DNA from: Flavobacteriales bacterium
GTDB lineage: Bacteria > Bacteroidota > Bacteroidia > NS11-12g > UBA9320
Assembly (NCBI GenBank): GCA_020635395.1
Contig: JACJZV010000001.1
Span: 62,001-126,000 of the forward strand
DNA length: 64,000 nucleotides
Reading direction: 5' to 3'
Shown here piece after piece: positions 62,349 through 64,000 of the stretch (within the stretch, counting starts at the first letter, position 1; every line of letters starts with the position of its first letter). The notes beneath the pieces were generated by a model, which saw only the letters and a list, made by a program, of their open reading frames with translations, was not told the DNA's origin and did not search any database. A program made the position numbers and the translations under genes.

Positions 62349-63026
62349 GTGTCAAAAGAAACATCACTTTATTTGGTTCCAACGCCTATCGGCAATTTAT
62401 CAGATATTACCTTTCGGGCAATCGAAGTGTTAAAATCGGTTGATTTGATATTGGCCGAAGATACCCGCGAAACCAAAAAGCTTTTGACCCATTTTGAGAT
62501 TAGCAATGCCATCGAATCTTTTCATCAAAACAATGAACACCAACGGGTAGCGGCAGTTATTTTCAAAATGAATGAAGGCAAAAAGATTGCCTTTTGCAGC
62601 GATGCCGGCACGCCGGGCATTAGCGACCCAGGATTTTTGTTGGTTAGAGAAGCTGTTAAAAATAATTTTAAAGTAGAATGTTTGCCAGGTGCAACAGCCT
62701 TTGTCCCGGCATTGGTAGTGAGCGGTTTGCCATGCGAACGCTTTGTTTTTGAAGGATTTTTGCCCCATAAAAAGGGCCGACAAACGAGGTTGCAAAATTT
62801 GCAGGAAGAAATCCGAACCATCGTTTTTTATGAAAGTCCACACCGATTGCTAAAAACACTTTATCAGTTTAAAGAATATTTTGGAGAAGAAAGACAAATT
62901 TGTGTGAGTAAAGAAATTAGCAAAATGTTTGAAACGCACTATAGAGGCACGGTAAATGAGGTAATTGCCCAATTAGAAGTAGCCACAATAAAAGGGGAAT
63001 TTGTAATTTGTGTTTCTGGAAAATAA
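62349..63026 (+). CDS. rsmI: 16S rRNA (cytidine(1402)-2'-O)-methyltransferase
   Basis: Methylates the ribose of C1402 in the decoding centre. 225 residues from GTG 62349, which starts VSKETSLYLVPTPIGNLSDIT exactly as the family begins; an ATG 11 codons earlier lies in the terminator/promoter stretch and is unlikely. SAM motif SDAGTPGISDPG near 92 and FYESPHR near 160. Overlaps the lnt ATG by one base (TAATG). Confidence 0.94.
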   Translation: MSKETSLYLVPTPIGNLSDITFRAIEVLKSVDLILAEDTRETKKLLTHFEISNAIESFHQNNEHQRVAAVIFKMNEGKKIAFCSDAGTPGISDPGFLLVREAVKNNFKVECLPGATAFVPALVVSGLPCERFVFEGFLPHKKGRQTRLQNLQEEIRTIVFYESPHRLLKTLYQFKEYFGEERQICVSKEISKMFETHYRGTVNEVIAQLEVATIKGEFVICVSGK

Positions 63027-64000
63027 TGAGCCAACGTTTCAAATATCTACTCATTCCGTTGCTCGGCGGAGCAATGTTGGGTTTAGCTTGGCCACCAAAT
63101 AGTTTGCCTTTTTTGCTGTTTTTGGGCTTCGTTCCATTTTTTATTTTAGAAGACTTTTTTACTACCCCAAAAAGCGGAAAATATTTCTTTGGATACCTTT
63201 ATCTGGGATTATTTCTTTTCAATTTTATTACCACTTGGTGGGTATGGTATGCATCACCCGGTGGAGCAGTTTTTATGCTAATTGCCAACACGGCTTTGAT
63301 GACCTTGCCCTTTTTGGCTTATCGAATTTTGAAAAGAAACGTGGGGCTTGGCCGAGCGTTATTTGGCTTTATTTTGGCATGGCTGAGCTTCGAGTATTTT
63401 CATTTTCGATGGCAACTTAGCTACCCGTGGCTCACACTCGGAAATGCCTTTGCCACCACACCCAATTTGGTGCAGTGGTATGAATATACAGGAGTTTTGG
63501 GCGGCTCATTATGGATTTTAGCCGTAAATAGTTTTTTGTTTTACATCGGTAAAAATTACAGAAAACGGCATGTTTGGATAACTGTAGCTTTACTTGTTTT
63601 TCCAATATTTTTATCAATCGTGATTTGGTTTGTCGAAATTCTTCCGCATAAAGGAAACCAAGGCAAAAAAGTTTTAATCATTCAACCCAACATTGACCCG
63701 TACAATGAAAAGTTTGCCGATGGTGGTGTGGAGGGGCAATTGGAGAAGTTTTTTATGTTGTGCGACCAACAACGAGATGAGCATATCAACCTAATTGTGC
63801 TGCCTGAAACCGCTTTGGCCAATTTGATTGACGAAGAGGAATTAGAAAATTATTTTGCCATTCGTCGAATAAAATCGTATCTAAAAAATTACCCAAACCC
63901 CGATGTAAAAATGCTCATTGGTGCATCTACCATGAAATATTTACCTAAAACAGAGCAGCCAAGTCAGTTTACCCGAATCAATCCATACAACGGCCAATAT
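63026..64000 (+). CDS. lnt: Apolipoprotein N-acyltransferase, 3' end beyond window
   Basis: Last step of lipoprotein maturation: N-acylates the diacylated Cys. About 325 N-terminal residues are visible, still open at the right edge. Six or so membrane helices (from residue 10), then the Lnt signature WQLSYPWLTLGNAF near 135 and the nitrilase-like domain with IQPNIDPY and catalytic Glu in VLPETAL near 272. Start ATG overlaps the rsmI stop. The window contains many lipoproteins that would be its substrates. Confidence 0.94.
   Translation, partial: MSQRFKYLLIPLLGGAMLGLAWPPNSLPFLLFLGFVPFFILEDFFTTPKSGKYFFGYLYLGLFLFNFITTWWVWYASPGGAVFMLIANTALMTLPFLAYRILKRNVGLGRALFGFILAWLSFEYFHFRWQLSYPWLTLGNAFATTPNLVQWYEYTGVLGGSLWILAVNSFLFYIGKNYRKRHVWITVALLVFPIFLSIVIWFVEILPHKGNQGKKVLIIQPNIDPYNEKFADGGVEGQLEKFFMLCDQQRDEHINLIVLPETALANLIDEEELENYFAIRRIKSYLKNYPNPDVKMLIGASTMKYLPKTEQPSQFTRINPYNGQY

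Noticed and set aside
1..64000. tRNA, rRNA or other structured RNA genes
   Set aside because: Scanning by eye found no cloverleaf or rRNA signature; small RNAs cannot be excluded.

Overview
This window is a 64 kb piece of a Bacteroidota chromosome. Several kinds of evidence point there: a lamin-tail/FlgD-like surface protein, family members typical of the phylum (DUF2851, DUF5723, Omp28, Y_Y_Y-propeller LytS kinase, Prc-type protease, RsmI paralogue pair), Kdo transferase for lipid A, and promoters that fit the Bacteroidota pattern TTTG-N19-TAnnTTTG (best example upstream of the GbsR-like regulator near 30.43 kb). Base composition is AT-rich, Shine-Dalgarno sequences are not evident, and GTG/TTG starts are fairly common. 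The genus cannot be told from the sequence alone. No rRNA, tRNA or CRISPR array was seen.

Layout. 1-10.3 kb: gpsA (cut by the window edge), hemW and a large lamin-tail surface protein on the minus strand, then uvrA and a propeller histidine kinase on the plus strand, closed by a bidirectional terminator. 10.3-14.99 kb: a Bax inhibitor-1-like membrane protein, a gene split by an in-frame TAG, a sugar-type aminotransferase and two lipoproteins. 15.0-22.3 kb is the most accessory-looking stretch. It holds a DRB0094-type RNA ligase between two paralogous two-helix membrane proteins (a duplicated ligase/membrane-protein unit whose first ligase survives only as a 42-base tail), a Fic protein with an N-terminal nuclease-like domain, an intact IS1182-type element, a large hairpin repeat and a second, self-inhibited-type Fic protein. 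22.5-31.8 kb: an outer-membrane protein plus kdtA, a very large TraB/GumN fusion protein, dtd, nitroreductase, superoxide dismutase, and a GbsR regulator with two small membrane proteins. 32-33.2 kb: an overlapping pair, a four-helix membrane protein and a papain-like candidate. 33.5-38.6 kb: a minus-strand run of PspC, DUF2851, pyrF, an RsmI-like methyltransferase and Prc protease. 38.8-43.3 kb: PepO peptidase, then ugd and UDP-glucuronate decarboxylase (UDP-xylose supply). 43.3-45.7 kb: the wreck of a HicBA toxin-antitoxin pair, a zinc-ribbon membrane protein and an NlpC/P60-like lipoprotein. 45.7-64 kb: mostly housekeeping genes (SRPBCC/GyrI protein, DUF5723-SPOR outer-membrane protein, aroE, DUF368 lipid-carrier translocase, cation antiporter, aat, isochorismate synthase and thioesterase for menaquinone, a meta-cleavage decarboxylase/aldolase pair, M20 dipeptidase, Omp28, rsmI, lnt).

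Functional themes: envelope building (kdtA, lnt, DUF368/PopT-like, UDP-xylose route), tRNA/rRNA quality and modification (dtd, two RsmI-like proteins, aat), oxidative defence (sod) and DNA repair (uvrA). The candidates for something less described are the ligase/membrane-protein unit at 15.0-17.9 kb and the nuclease-like Fic fusion at 17.9-19.1 kb with its flanking inverted repeats.
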